From Bacteroidota bacterium (GTDB lineage: Bacteria > Bacteroidota > Bacteroidia > NS11-12g > UBA955), in assembly GCA_030836345.1 (NCBI GenBank), contig JAURQA010000096.1, positions 1 to 18,650 of the forward strand: a stretch of DNA of 18,650 nt. The letters are read 5' to 3'. Shown in pieces: positions 5,510 to 13,638 of the stretch. Under the pieces are notes generated by a model. That model worked only from the letters and a program-made list of their open reading frames with translations. It was not told the DNA's origin and did no database searches. Numbering within the stretch: the first letter of the stretch is position 1; each line of letters begins with the position of its first letter. The translations under genes were made by a program, and so were the position numbers.

Positions 5510-8362
5510 ATGAAAAATGTCATGATTAAAAAAGTATTAATAAGTATTCTAATTGTACCCTTTGTTCTTGGTCTATATGCCGATTCGGAAAAAGGAAAAA
5601 TTTTGGGGATTGTAAAAGACCAAGAAACTCAAAGTCCTATTGAAAGGGCCTCTGTCCATATCAAAGAAATAGGGAAAACATTAAGCACGAATACTATCGG
5701 AAGCTTTAATGTTGAACTGGATCCAGGTTCTTATTCTTTAGTTATTGTACACAGCAACTTCGACACTTCATTTAACAGCCTCAATGTTCAAGCCGGTAAA
5801 ATGGAAGTATTCGAATTCTTTATGCCGAAAAAAGATAATGAAGAGAGCTTTACAGATACTCAATCCATGAAAGCAGTAAGCCTCGTGATCAAGGCCTCCA
5901 AAAGTTCGGATAATGCCGTTCTTCAAATACAAAAAAAATCACTGAATGTTTCCAATGGCATCTCATCACAAACGTTTCGAAAAACGGGAGACGCAGATGC
6001 GGGAGCAGCAATAACTAGAGTTCCCGGATTATCCGTTGAAGGTGGTAAATACGTTTATGTAAGAGGTTTAGGTGATCGCTATTCGAAAACACAATTAAAT
6101 GGACTAGACCTTCCTGGAATCGATCCCGATAGAAATACCGTTCAAATGGATATATTTCCAACCAATCTTATTGATAATATATTCGTTACCAAGACCTTTA
6201 CCGCTGACTTACCTGGAGATTTTACAGGAGGTTTGGTTGATATCATTACCAAAGACTTCCCATCAAACAAAACCATAAGTTACTCGGCATCCTTGGGTTT
6301 TAACCCGAACATCCATTTACGGAACGATTTCTTAACTTATGATGGAAGTCCAGCTGATGGTTTTTCTTTTGGTGCAAAAAGCAGAGCGTTGCCCATCAAT
6401 CCCAATGAAACTCCACCTTCTGCTATTCCTGGCCAAACCAGATTAGAAGAAATGACGCGTGCATTTTCTCCCGATATGGCTGCACAAACAGGTAGCAGTT
6501 TTGTTGACTATGGGTTTAACTATAGCATGGGAAATCAAATTAAAAGTAAAACCAATAGAAGAACTTTTGGTTACAATTTTGCCGTGAATCACCAATCCAA
6601 TTACCGACATTATGATGAGGTAATTTATAGCCAACATATTAAACCTCGTGACAAGAGTAGTTATGAAATGCTTAATGTCAACGAGCAAAAAGGTTCTCAA
6701 AGTGAGTATGAGTCTGCTTGGAGTGGTTTAATGAACTTAAGCACTAGAACAAAATACAATCAATACTCCTTCACTCTATTTCACTCAAGAAATGGTTTAA
6801 AGCAAACAGCTCTTTTGAAAAATGTTTCTTCTGATATTAGCTCAACCCCAGGTGCGGTTCTAGGTAAAGACGTTTTATATTACAACCAAAGAGATGTAAC
6901 GACTGCAACATTTGCTGGTTTACATAAACTACTGGGCGATAAAACAATTATTAAATGGAGTGTTGCACCCAGCATGTCCAACAATAAGGAACCCGATTTA
7001 CGTCAAACTTTCTTCACTTACGAGGATAATGGTGATATTACTCTAAACATCGGTGATGGAGCTAGAGTAACACGTATTTGGAGAGACTTAAAGGAATATG
7101 GGTTGAATTCCAAGGCTGATCTTATTTTAAATGGAAAAAAAAGTAATTGGAAAACAGGTTTTGCATTTAGTGTGAAGAACAGAGACTTTAATATTAATAC
7201 CTATGAATTTAGAGATATAGTAACTCAAAATAAGTACTCTGGGGATCCGAATGAACTATTCCAATCTAGTAATATATATAGAGCTGAAAATAACAACGCT
7301 ACAGGTCTTATAGTGCAGTCTGAAAATTCACCAAGTAATAATTATAACTCAACGTTAGCCGTTGCTGGTGCTTATGTTCATAACGAATACCACATCACCA
7401 AAAAGCTAAGAAGTATCGTTGGTTTGCGTGTTGAATATGCAAACATGATGTACACGGGTGAAAATCAGGCAGGTTTAAAGTATACTGGTAAAAGCGTTCT
7501 TAATGAAATAAGCCCACTTCCATCTATAGCATTGATATATGGTTCGGATAAGAATACCAATATCCGATTCAATGCAAGTCGAACTTTAGCGCGCCCTTCG
7601 TTTAAAGAAAAGTCGTTAGCACAAATATTTGATGCAGTAACCGATAGAACATTTATTGGTAATCTAGATTTAAAACAAACCGATATCACCAACATTGATT
7701 TCCGTTGGGAAAAATTTGCTAACAAAGGCCAAATTATAAGTGCAGGTGTTTTTGTTAAAGATTTTACAAACCCAATTGAAATTGTTGCTTATGCTGCCGA
7801 AACTCCAGATGATTTTCAAGCAAGAAATGTAGATAAGGCTGTCGTCACAGGCTTCGAGTTCGAGTACAGAAAAAGTCTTAACTTCATTTCTTCTAGGCAC
7901 CATAATTTCTTTTTTGCAACTAACTTAACTTTGATTCATTCTAGCGTTGAAATGAATGAAGCTGAGTTTAAAGGTAAAAAGCAAGAAGAACGAGTGGGTG
8001 AAACCATTCAACGTAATCGTCAAATGCAAGGACAATCCCCTTACCTTATTAATGCAAGCTTAAACTTCAAAAACAGAGATGGTTGGCAAATAAATACAAG
8101 CTATAATGTTCAAGGGCCACGTTTAGCGATTGTAGGTATTGGAATTAGTCCTGATGTTTTCGAAAGAGAGTTTCACAGCCTAAATGTAAACATTAGAAAA
8201 ACCGTTGATCAAGCAAAAAAGTGGACCGTATCTGTTGGAGCCACGAATCTATTAATGCAAAAACGTGTGATGTTTCAGAAGTCACATGAATCAACAAACA
8301 AAATATTTACACAATTAAGTCCATTCAGCACGTTTAAGTTTCGTGTTAGATATACACTTTAA
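5510..8362 (+). CDS. TonB-dependent outer-membrane receptor with CarboxypepD_reg-like domain
   Basis: This 950-residue protein is an outer-membrane beta-barrel that imports a ligand using TonB/proton-motive energy. After a signal peptide (cleavage near LGLYA/DSEKG, about residue 25), residues 29-110 form a carboxypeptidase-regulatory-like beta-sandwich (GKILGIVKDQETQSPIERA...). The plug follows at about 140-255, with GDADAGAAITRVPGLSV, KYVYVRGLGDRYSKTQLNG, DIFPTNLIDNIFV and LPGDFTGGLVDI. The rest is the 22-strand barrel, ending in strand TFKFRVRYTL. No STN signalling domain and no SusC signature region are seen, so it is not a SusC-type receptor. ATG 5510 abuts the terminator T-run; the in-frame ATG at 5522 (MIKKVLIS...) gives an equally good signal peptide and more room for a ribosome. 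The upstream beta-helix lipoprotein is its likely surface partner. Ligand not assignable. Confidence 0.92.
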   Translation: MKNVMIKKVLISILIVPFVLGLYADSEKGKILGIVKDQETQSPIERASVHIKEIGKTLSTNTIGSFNVELDPGSYSLVIVHSNFDTSFNSLNVQAGKMEVFEFFMPKKDNEESFTDTQSMKAVSLVIKASKSSDNAVLQIQKKSLNVSNGISSQTFRKTGDADAGAAITRVPGLSVEGGKYVYVRGLGDRYSKTQLNGLDLPGIDPDRNTVQMDIFPTNLIDNIFVTKTFTADLPGDFTGGLVDIITKDFPSNKTISYSASLGFNPNIHLRNDFLTYDGSPADGFSFGAKSRALPINPNETPPSAIPGQTRLEEMTRAFSPDMAAQTGSSFVDYGFNYSMGNQIKSKTNRRTFGYNFAVNHQSNYRHYDEVIYSQHIKPRDKSSYEMLNVNEQKGSQSEYESAWSGLMNLSTRTKYNQYSFTLFHSRNGLKQTALLKNVSSDISSTPGAVLGKDVLYYNQRDVTTATFAGLHKLLGDKTIIKWSVAPSMSNNKEPDLRQTFFTYEDNGDITLNIGDGARVTRIWRDLKEYGLNSKADLILNGKKSNWKTGFAFSVKNRDFNINTYEFRDIVTQNKYSGDPNELFQSSNIYRAENNNATGLIVQSENSPSNNYNSTLAVAGAYVHNEYHITKKLRSIVGLRVEYANMMYTGENQAGLKYTGKSVLNEISPLPSIALIYGSDKNTNIRFNASRTLARPSFKEKSLAQIFDAVTDRTFIGNLDLKQTDITNIDFRWEKFANKGQIISAGVFVKDFTNPIEIVAYAAETPDDFQARNVDKAVVTGFEFEYRKSLNFISSRHHNFFFATNLTLIHSSVEMNEAEFKGKKQEERVGETIQRNRQMQGQSPYLINASLNFKNRDGWQINTSYNVQGPRLAIVGIGISPDVFEREFHSLNVNIRKTVDQAKKWTVSVGATNLLMQKRVMFQKSHESTNKIFTQLSPFSTFKFRVRYTL

Positions 8363-8386
8363 AAGATACTTATTTTATCATGACAC

Positions 8387-8422
8387 AAGGGCGGGTCTAA
8401 TTACGGCTCGTCCTTTCTTTTT
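8387..8422 (+). terminator. Rho-independent terminator after the TonB-dependent receptor
   Basis: Arms AAGGGCGGGTC (8387-8397) and GGCTCGTCCTT (8405-8415) pair over 11 bp with three G-T wobbles around a seven-base loop, TAATTAC. They are followed by TCTTTTT (8416-8422). The hairpin starts 24 bases after the receptor stop codon and closes the lipoprotein/receptor unit. Confidence 0.85.
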
Positions 8423-8454
8423 GTCTTTATTTCCTAAAAAGTTGCCGATGAGAA

Positions 8455-8470
8455 TGTGTCCTTTGACACA
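8455..8470. repeat. Short perfect inverted repeat between convergent genes
   Basis: TGTGTC and GACACA are separated by CTTT, giving a 6-bp hairpin with a four-base loop in the gap between the receptor and the minus-strand permease, about 85 bases after the permease stop. No T-run follows on either strand, so it is at best a weak terminator for the permease or a transcript-end structure. Confidence 0.3.
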
Positions 8471-8552
8471 AATCTAGTGATGTGATTCCTCCCGCTTTAT
8501 GCTAACTACTTCGTGTTTCCAATCTAACTTCATTGATAAAAAGGTGGCGTTG

Positions 8553-9968
8553 CTATTTTGTAGTATGTGCATTGATCCAATAATATAAAGGAATTCCGAC
8601 AGCCACTACACCTATGCCAATAAACGATGATTCCCACTTAAATACCAGTAAGTCTAAAGAAATTAACCCTGCCAATAAAATGTACAATACCGGTAAGATG
8701 ATCTTTGCTTTATAAGGTCTTTCCATATTAGGCTCTTTTTTTCTGAGCACAAATAACCCGGAAACTGTTACGATATAAAAAACTAGACTGGCAAACATGC
8801 AATACTCAATCAGCTGCCCGTAGCTGCCGCTAAAGCAAAGCAGGCAAGCCCATATGGCTTGGATCCATAATGCGTTTTCAGGTACATTGTTTTTATTCAG
8901 CTTTCCAGCCTGCTTAAAAAACAAATTGTCGTCGGCCATCGCCTTATAAAGTCTACTTCCGGCCAAGATCAATCCATTGTTGCATCCAAAGGTTGAAACC
9001 ATAATTAAAGCGGCCATGATGTAAACTCCACTATTCCCAAACATAACACCTGCTGCTGCAGAACCCACCCGATCATTGAGGGCATGCGAAATTCCTTGAG
9101 CCTCTATGCCGAGTATAAGGCCACCCTTTAATGGAAGAAGACTTAAATATGCAATATTAGCCAAACAGTAAATCACGGTTACCAGCGTAGTTCCAATCAA
9201 TAAACTCCGCGGAATGTTCTTCTTAGGATTTTCTATTTCTCCAGCAATAAAAGTAACGTTATTCCATGCATCTGAGCTAAACAAACTACCTAGCAAGGCC
9301 GTTCCGAAAGCAAAAATCACAGCCATTCCTGTCATGGCCTCCCAGTTCCCGTTTTCTGTAAACGTAGATGAAGACCACATGTCCTTAAAATTTTCGGCCA
9401 GTACATTTTGGGTAAAAGCGTAATAAAGCCCTACCGCCATTATTCCAAAAAGCGCGGTGATTTTAGTAAAAGTGAAAATCCTTTGAACCCATTTGCCTTG
9501 ATTTATTCCGCGGCTGTTTAGCCAAGTAAGGAAAATAACCATGGAGACCGCCAAAAATTGAGCTCCTGTTATTTTTAAAAACCCCAAATCTAAAGCCACA
9601 TAGTTCTCGCTTACTTCAGGAATAAAAACCCCAGAGAATTTTGCAAAAGCAACGGCAACAGCAGCAATAACTCCTGTTTGAATAACCGCAAAAACAGTCC
9701 AACCATAAATGAAGGCTGTAAGCTTTCCAAAGGCTCTCTGTATATACACATATTGCCCCCCTGCTTTTGGCATCATAGAGGCCAACTCTCCATAACTTAA
9801 GGCACCTAATAAGGTAACGACTCCAGTGAGTATCCAAGCCAACATTAACCAGCCTGGCGAACCTACTGTACGAGCCATATCGCTAGAAACAATAAAGATA
9901 CCGCTTCCTATCATGCTCCCTGAGACAATCAGGGTAGCGTCGAGTAAAGAGAGTTTGCGTTTTTGCAA
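8553..9968 (-). CDS. APC-superfamily amino-acid permease
   Basis: A 471-residue cytoplasmic-membrane carrier with about 12 hydrophobic segments, of the amino acid-polyamine-organocation family (LAT/YfnA-like subgroup). The first membrane helix has the unwound substrate-binding signature SGSMIGSGIFIV (about residues 16-27). TM2 is followed by SYGELASMMPKAGGQYVYI, typical of this family, and further segments carry FAFGTALLGSLFSSDAWNN and ENPKKNIPRSLLIG. The start is a TTG at 9966-9968: no ATG exists between it and the in-frame stop at 9984-9986, and the next Met is inside TM1. Specific substrate cannot be read from sequence; neutral or branched amino acids are usual for the subgroup, and exchange activity is possible. 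It diverges from the AGCS symporter at 10154, so the two amino-acid carriers share a 185-base control region. Confidence 0.9.
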   Translation of the reverse strand: MQKRKLSLLDATLIVSGSMIGSGIFIVSSDMARTVGSPGWLMLAWILTGVVTLLGALSYGELASMMPKAGGQYVYIQRAFGKLTAFIYGWTVFAVIQTGVIAAVAVAFAKFSGVFIPEVSENYVALDLGFLKITGAQFLAVSMVIFLTWLNSRGINQGKWVQRIFTFTKITALFGIMAVGLYYAFTQNVLAENFKDMWSSSTFTENGNWEAMTGMAVIFAFGTALLGSLFSSDAWNNVTFIAGEIENPKKNIPRSLLIGTTLVTVIYCLANIAYLSLLPLKGGLILGIEAQGISHALNDRVGSAAAGVMFGNSGVYIMAALIMVSTFGCNNGLILAGSRLYKAMADDNLFFKQAGKLNKNNVPENALWIQAIWACLLCFSGSYGQLIEYCMFASLVFYIVTVSGLFVLRKKEPNMERPYKAKIILPVLYILLAGLISLDLLVFKWESSFIGIGVVAVGIPLYYWINAHTTK

Positions 9969-10153
9969 GATGGATTTTTTTAATTAGTAGATAGTAAACT
10001 TAGTTGATTCGAATGGTTAAAAAAAAATTATGTTTTAGGAATATATGAAAGTGTATTGGAGATAATGTTCATATTTAACATCCAAAACTTGCCAAAGGTG
10101 TAATTATTTAAGATATTGCGAGTTGCTAATTATATAAAAAGCGCAATCACACA
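9969..10153. other. Divergent control region between two amino-acid transporters
   Basis: These 185 AT-rich bases must carry promoters for the leftward permease and the rightward symporter. I found no clean TAnnTTTG box on either strand. A short dyad, ATGTT (10065-10069) and AACAT (10077-10081) around CATATTT, could be an operator, but a 5-bp dyad is common by chance in such DNA. No gene seen. Confidence 0.35.
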
Positions 10154-11746
10154 ATGATAAAATCACTTCTAACTTTTCTATATTCTATTGTTCCAACCCT
10201 TGCATTTGCGAAAATCAGCACTGCAGATAAAATTGATGCTGTTTTTAAAAAATACACCGGATGGTTTGTCGACGCTGTTTTTTATGAAATCCCATTTTCA
10301 GAAAGCTTTAAAATTCCATGGGTACTTTTCGTACTTATAGGAGGGGCCTTGTTTTTTACTATTTACTTTAAATTTATCAATATTACAGGGTTTAAAAAAG
10401 CCATACAAGTCATTCGCGGCAAATACGATGATATTGAACATCACGGTGCAGGAGTCTCTTATGGAGATCACACACCTGGAGGAAATGCATCAGAAACAGT
10501 ACGAAACGAGAAAGCCGAAGGGGAAGTATCACACTTTCAGGCATTAACCGCAGCTTTATCTGCCACGGTTGGCTTGGGTCATATTGCGGGTGTGGCAGTG
10601 GCCCTTTCTATTGGTGGACCAGGAGCTACATTTTGGATGATTCTTGCAGGCTTTTTAGGAATGGCGTCAAAATTTGCCGAATGTACCTTAGGGGTTAAGT
10701 ATAGAGATGTAGGAGAAGACGGCACCGTTTACGGTGGACCCATGTATTATTTATCCAAGGGATTTAAAGAAAGGGGAGCTGGAGGTATTGGAAAGATTTT
10801 AGCCATTTTATTTGCCATTTTTGTTATTGGCGGATCTTTTGGTGGCGGAAACATGTTTCAGGCTAACCAAGCCGCAGCTCAGTTTACAAAACTATTTGAC
10901 TTAACAGGTCCAAATGCAGGCATGTATTTTGGTTTGGCCATGGCCACTATAGTAGCTGTTGTAATAATAGGAGGTATTAAAAGAATCGCCTCAGTAACAG
11001 AAAAAATAGTGCCGTTTATGGCAGGTATTTATGTATTGGCCTCCTTAATCATATTATTTGCGAATTTCTCATTAATTGACGATGCTTTTGGATTAATTTT
11101 TAAAGGTGCATTTTCTGGCTTAGGAGTAACAGGGGGCGTTATTGGAGTCCTGATTCAAGGGGTGAGAAGAGGTGCTTTCTCTAATGAAGCGGGCGTTGGT
11201 TCTGCCGCCATTGCTCATTCTGCCGTTCGTACAAAATATCCTGCCAGCGAAGGAATTGTGGCATTGCTGGAGCCATTTATAGATACCGTAGTTATTTGCA
11301 CGATGACCGCCCTAGTTATTATTATTACAAACTTGGATGGGCATTTTATGCAGTATGGAACTAAAATTACCGAAGGAGTAGAACTAACGGCTACAGCCTT
11401 TGATTCTGGCATACCTCACTTTTCCGTTATACTAACAATTGCCGTTATTCTATTTGCCTTTTCTACAATGATTTCTTGGTCATACTATGGCATGCAAGGA
11501 TGGAAGTTTTTATTTGGGAAAGGAAGAGTTACCGATTTGATTTATAAGATTTTGTTTTTATTATTTGTTGTCGTAGGAGCTTCCATTAGTTTGGGTGCAG
11601 TCATCGATTTTTCTGATGCTATGATATTTGCCATGGTCGTTCCTAATATTATTGGAGTAGTAATGCTCTCTCCAGTGATAAAGAAAGAACTGAGCAAGTA
11701 TATAAATGCCATTAAAAATAAGCCGCATACTGCATCTAAAAAGTAA
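10154..11746 (+). CDS. AGCS-family sodium:alanine/glycine symporter
   Basis: This 530-residue carrier brings alanine or glycine into the cytoplasm with Na+. Landmarks: an N-terminal hydrophobic segment that may be cleaved (to about residue 20), then a charged loop at 88-125 (GKYDDIEHHGAGVSYGDH...), then the AGCS core. The core includes FQALTAALSATVGLGHIAGV (128-147), the family signature GGPGATFWM (154-162), KFAECTLGVKYRD, GGPMYYL, and GAFSNEAGVGSAAIAHSA in the later half. It is longer than the typical 450-residue AlsT/DagA because of the N-terminal segment and loop, which I recall as common in Bacteroidota homologues. Residue 143 is His (CAT at 10580-10582) where the family usually has Asn in G-N-I-x-G. 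The ATG at 10154 is the clear start. The unit appears to be a single gene, followed by a 264-base gap. Confidence 0.92.
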   Translation: MIKSLLTFLYSIVPTLAFAKISTADKIDAVFKKYTGWFVDAVFYEIPFSESFKIPWVLFVLIGGALFFTIYFKFINITGFKKAIQVIRGKYDDIEHHGAGVSYGDHTPGGNASETVRNEKAEGEVSHFQALTAALSATVGLGHIAGVAVALSIGGPGATFWMILAGFLGMASKFAECTLGVKYRDVGEDGTVYGGPMYYLSKGFKERGAGGIGKILAILFAIFVIGGSFGGGNMFQANQAAAQFTKLFDLTGPNAGMYFGLAMATIVAVVIIGGIKRIASVTEKIVPFMAGIYVLASLIILFANFSLIDDAFGLIFKGAFSGLGVTGGVIGVLIQGVRRGAFSNEAGVGSAAIAHSAVRTKYPASEGIVALLEPFIDTVVICTMTALVIIITNLDGHFMQYGTKITEGVELTATAFDSGIPHFSVILTIAVILFAFSTMISWSYYGMQGWKFLFGKGRVTDLIYKILFLLFVVVGASISLGAVIDFSDAMIFAMVVPNIIGVVMLSPVIKKELSKYINAIKNKPHTASKK

Positions 11747-12010
11747 GATATTCCAGACAATATTTCTTTAGATAAAGTTTGTTTTAATTCTTTGATCCAT
11801 TGGATTCAAACAATTCAGAAAGCAAAAATCAAACTGCGTTACAGGGGAACAACTGCCCTAATTGCTCATAGGTAGTCTAACATTTAAGTAATGAGAAAGT
11901 TTCTTTTCAAAGTTAAATGCATCGTGCACAAACCCCCTCTATAACTCTGAACAGTTCAGTTATAAAACCTCATTGTACAGATAAGCTCTCGCCTATCAGT
12001 ATAGGCCAAA
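11747..12010. other. Convergent intergenic region, no gene seen
   Basis: These 264 bases lie between the symporter stop and the stop of the small minus-strand gene. I see no coding frame with good composition, no tRNA-like fold and no classic terminator with a T-run. Two imperfect dyads occur, around 11791-11810 (TTTGATCCA/TGGATTCAAA) and 11942-11962 (TAAC..TGAA/TTCAGTTA), plus the cleaner hairpin at 11991-12006 listed separately. Confidence 0.5.
11991..12006 (-). terminator. Hairpin just after the small unknown gene, possible terminator
   Basis: GCCTAT (11991-11996) and ATAGGC (12001-12006) are perfect complements around CAGT, starting four bases past the stop codon of the minus-strand gene at 12011. 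It is well placed to end the M28-GH3-kbl transcript, but no T-run follows on the minus strand, so intrinsic termination is doubtful. Confidence 0.35.
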
Positions 12011-12349
12011 TTATAACTTCTTATTCAGTTTTCCCATACGCATCATTCCTATGCTGCTAAACTCCATGATAATATTCATATCCTTGTTCCAAAGCATAAA
12101 ATCTTCTTTTCCGGCAAGTGTTTTTAGCCGCACATGAAGGGACTCTGAGGGCTCGAGGTTTGAATTTGTCCTTCCCCTAAGGATATATACATCTTGACTT
12201 GGGAACTGCTCAGACAATGTTGATTCAACTAAATCCCACTTCCTCTGATGGCCCTGGCCAAAACGAACCCAGCCATCTTCGGCATTATCCAACCACTCGA
12301 CCTTATGCCTCAAGAAGTTTGTAATTTTAAACAGCATCTCGGAATCCAT
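12011..12349 (-). CDS. Small cytoplasmic protein of unknown function
   Basis: A 112-residue protein starting at the ATG at 12347-12349, preceded by a very A-rich leader (minus strand), a common translation-start context in Bacteroidota, which rarely use Shine-Dalgarno sites. I do not recognise the family. It has no signal peptide or membrane segment and looks like one compact alpha/beta domain: an N-terminal helix (MLFKITNFLRHKVEWL), NAEDGWVRFGQGHQRKW (17-38 region), a helix and strand QDVYILRGR (52-60), and a C-terminal FMLWNKDM followed by IIMEFSSIGMMRMGKL. The clear W and aromatic positions and sensible codon use argue for a real gene. It is the last gene of the run that includes kbl, separated from it by 74 bases, and may be co-transcribed or have its own promoter. 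Confidence 0.65.
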   Translation of the reverse strand: MDSEMLFKITNFLRHKVEWLDNAEDGWVRFGQGHQRKWDLVESTLSEQFPSQDVYILRGRTNSNLEPSESLHVRLKTLAGKEDFMLWNKDMNIIMEFSSIGMMRMGKLNKKL

Positions 12350-12423
12350 TTTTCATTATTCTTTTTTTCTTTTTTAAAAATTAACAGGGAGCTCCTACAA
12401 AACAGGAAAACCCAAAACACGAA

Positions 12424-13617
12424 CTAAATAACCCCCATGGATTTACCCACCTTTGTAAATGCAGCTATAGCCGCATCAATTTGTGCTGAAGAGTGAGCGG
12501 CACTTAACTGCACTCGAATACGCGCTTGTTCTTTGGGAACGACTGGAAAAAAGAACCCGATAACATAGATGCCTTCTTTTAATAATTCGTTGGCCATTTG
12601 TTGGGCCAGTTTAGCATCGTACAGCATAATAGGAACAATGGCACTTTCTCCATCCTTATAGTCAAAACCAGCATTTTTTACTCCTGCTTTAAATTGATTT
12701 ACATTGTTTTCTAATGTATCTCTTAAAGCAGTACTTTCGCTAAGCATTTTAAAAACTTCGAGGCTAGCACCTACTATTGTTGGCGCTAAACTATTGCTAA
12801 ATAAATAGGGACGGCTGCGCTGACGAAGCATGTCGATAATTTCTTTTTTACCTGTTGTATAGCCACCCATTGCACCACCTAAGGCTTTGCCTAATGTTCC
12901 TGTTACAATATCTACGCGTTCCATTACGCCGCACAACTCTGGGACCCCTCGTCCCGTTTTTCCAATAAAACCAGCACTGTGGCATTCATCCGTCATTACC
13001 ATGGCATCGTATTTATCAGCCAAATCGCAAATTTTATCCATTTGTGCAACATAACCATCCATGCTAAAAACGCCATCTGTAACAATAATCTTATTCTTTG
13101 CCCCTTTTTCGTTTGCTGCAATCAACTGTTGTTCTAAATCTGCCATATCATTATTGGCATATCTAAAACGCATGGCTTTACAAAGTCGAACACCATCAAT
13201 AATACTAGCATGGTTTAAAGAGTCAGAAACAATAGCATCTTCTGCACCCAAAAGGGGTTCAAAGACTCCCCCGTTGGCATCAAATGCCGCGGCATACAAA
13301 ATGGTATCTTCCATTCCGTAAAACTCTGCAATTTTTACCTCTAATTCTTTGTGTATATCCTGTGTTCCACAAATAAACCGAACCGAACTCATTCCAAATC
13401 CATGGGTGTCTAACGTTCGCTTTGCCGCTTCAATTATTCGGGGATGAGAACTCAATCCAAGGTAATTGTTAGCACAAAAATTAAGAACTTTGCTTCCATC
13501 GGTTAATGTAATTTCAGCATCTTGAACCGATGCGATAACTCGCTCTTTCTTATATAAACCAGCCGACTCAATGGCTGCCAACTCCTCTCGTAATTCTTTC
13601 TGGATATTTCCGTACAT
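12424..13617 (-). CDS. kbl: Glycine C-acetyltransferase (2-amino-3-ketobutyrate CoA ligase)
   Basis: A PLP enzyme of the alpha-oxoamine synthase family that splits 2-amino-3-ketobutyrate with CoA to glycine and acetyl-CoA, the second step of threonine breakdown after threonine dehydrogenase, and which can run in reverse. At 397 residues it matches the length of E. coli Kbl and aligns without gaps by eye: [54 protein letters not shown], the PLP lysine in [11 protein letters not shown] (Lys244), Asp210 and His213 in [10 protein letters not shown], and [15 protein letters not shown]. The segment RFICGTQ and the LCKA/RYANND region favour Kbl over the sister enzymes KAS, BioF and ALAS. The ATG at 13617 lies 21 bases after the GH3 stop, so the two are probably co-transcribed. 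No threonine dehydrogenase gene is in the window, so the partner enzyme is elsewhere. Confidence 0.95.
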   Translation of the reverse strand: MYGNIQKELREELAAIESAGLYKKERVIASVQDAEITLTDGSKVLNFCANNYLGLSSHPRIIEAAKRTLDTHGFGMSSVRFICGTQDIHKELEVKIAEFYGMEDTILYAAAFDANGGVFEPLLGAEDAIVSDSLNHASIIDGVRLCKAMRFRYANNDMADLEQQLIAANEKGAKNKIIVTDGVFSMDGYVAQMDKICDLADKYDAMVMTDECHSAGFIGKTGRGVPELCGVMERVDIVTGTLGKALGGAMGGYTTGKKEIIDMLRQRSRPYLFSNSLAPTIVGASLEVFKMLSESTALRDTLENNVNQFKAGVKNAGFDYKDGESAIVPIMLYDAKLAQQMANELLKEGIYVIGFFFPVVPKEQARIRVQLSAAHSSAQIDAAIAAFTKVGKSMGVI

Positions 13618-13638
13618 GCTCAGGCAAATGTAGAAATT

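Noticed and set aside
11791..11810. TTTGATCCA/TGGATTCAAA dyad as terminator of the symporter gene
   Set aside because: The arms are almost touching, one base is bulged, and no T-run follows, so a stable hairpin is unlikely.
11747..12010. Possible tRNA or small RNA in the convergent gap
   Set aside because: I found no cloverleaf, no anticodon arm and no promoter plus terminator pair.
12350..12423. Terminator between kbl and the small unknown gene
   Set aside because: The only structure is the GGAGCTCC palindrome without a usable loop or T-run on the minus strand; the A-rich tract looks like a translation leader.
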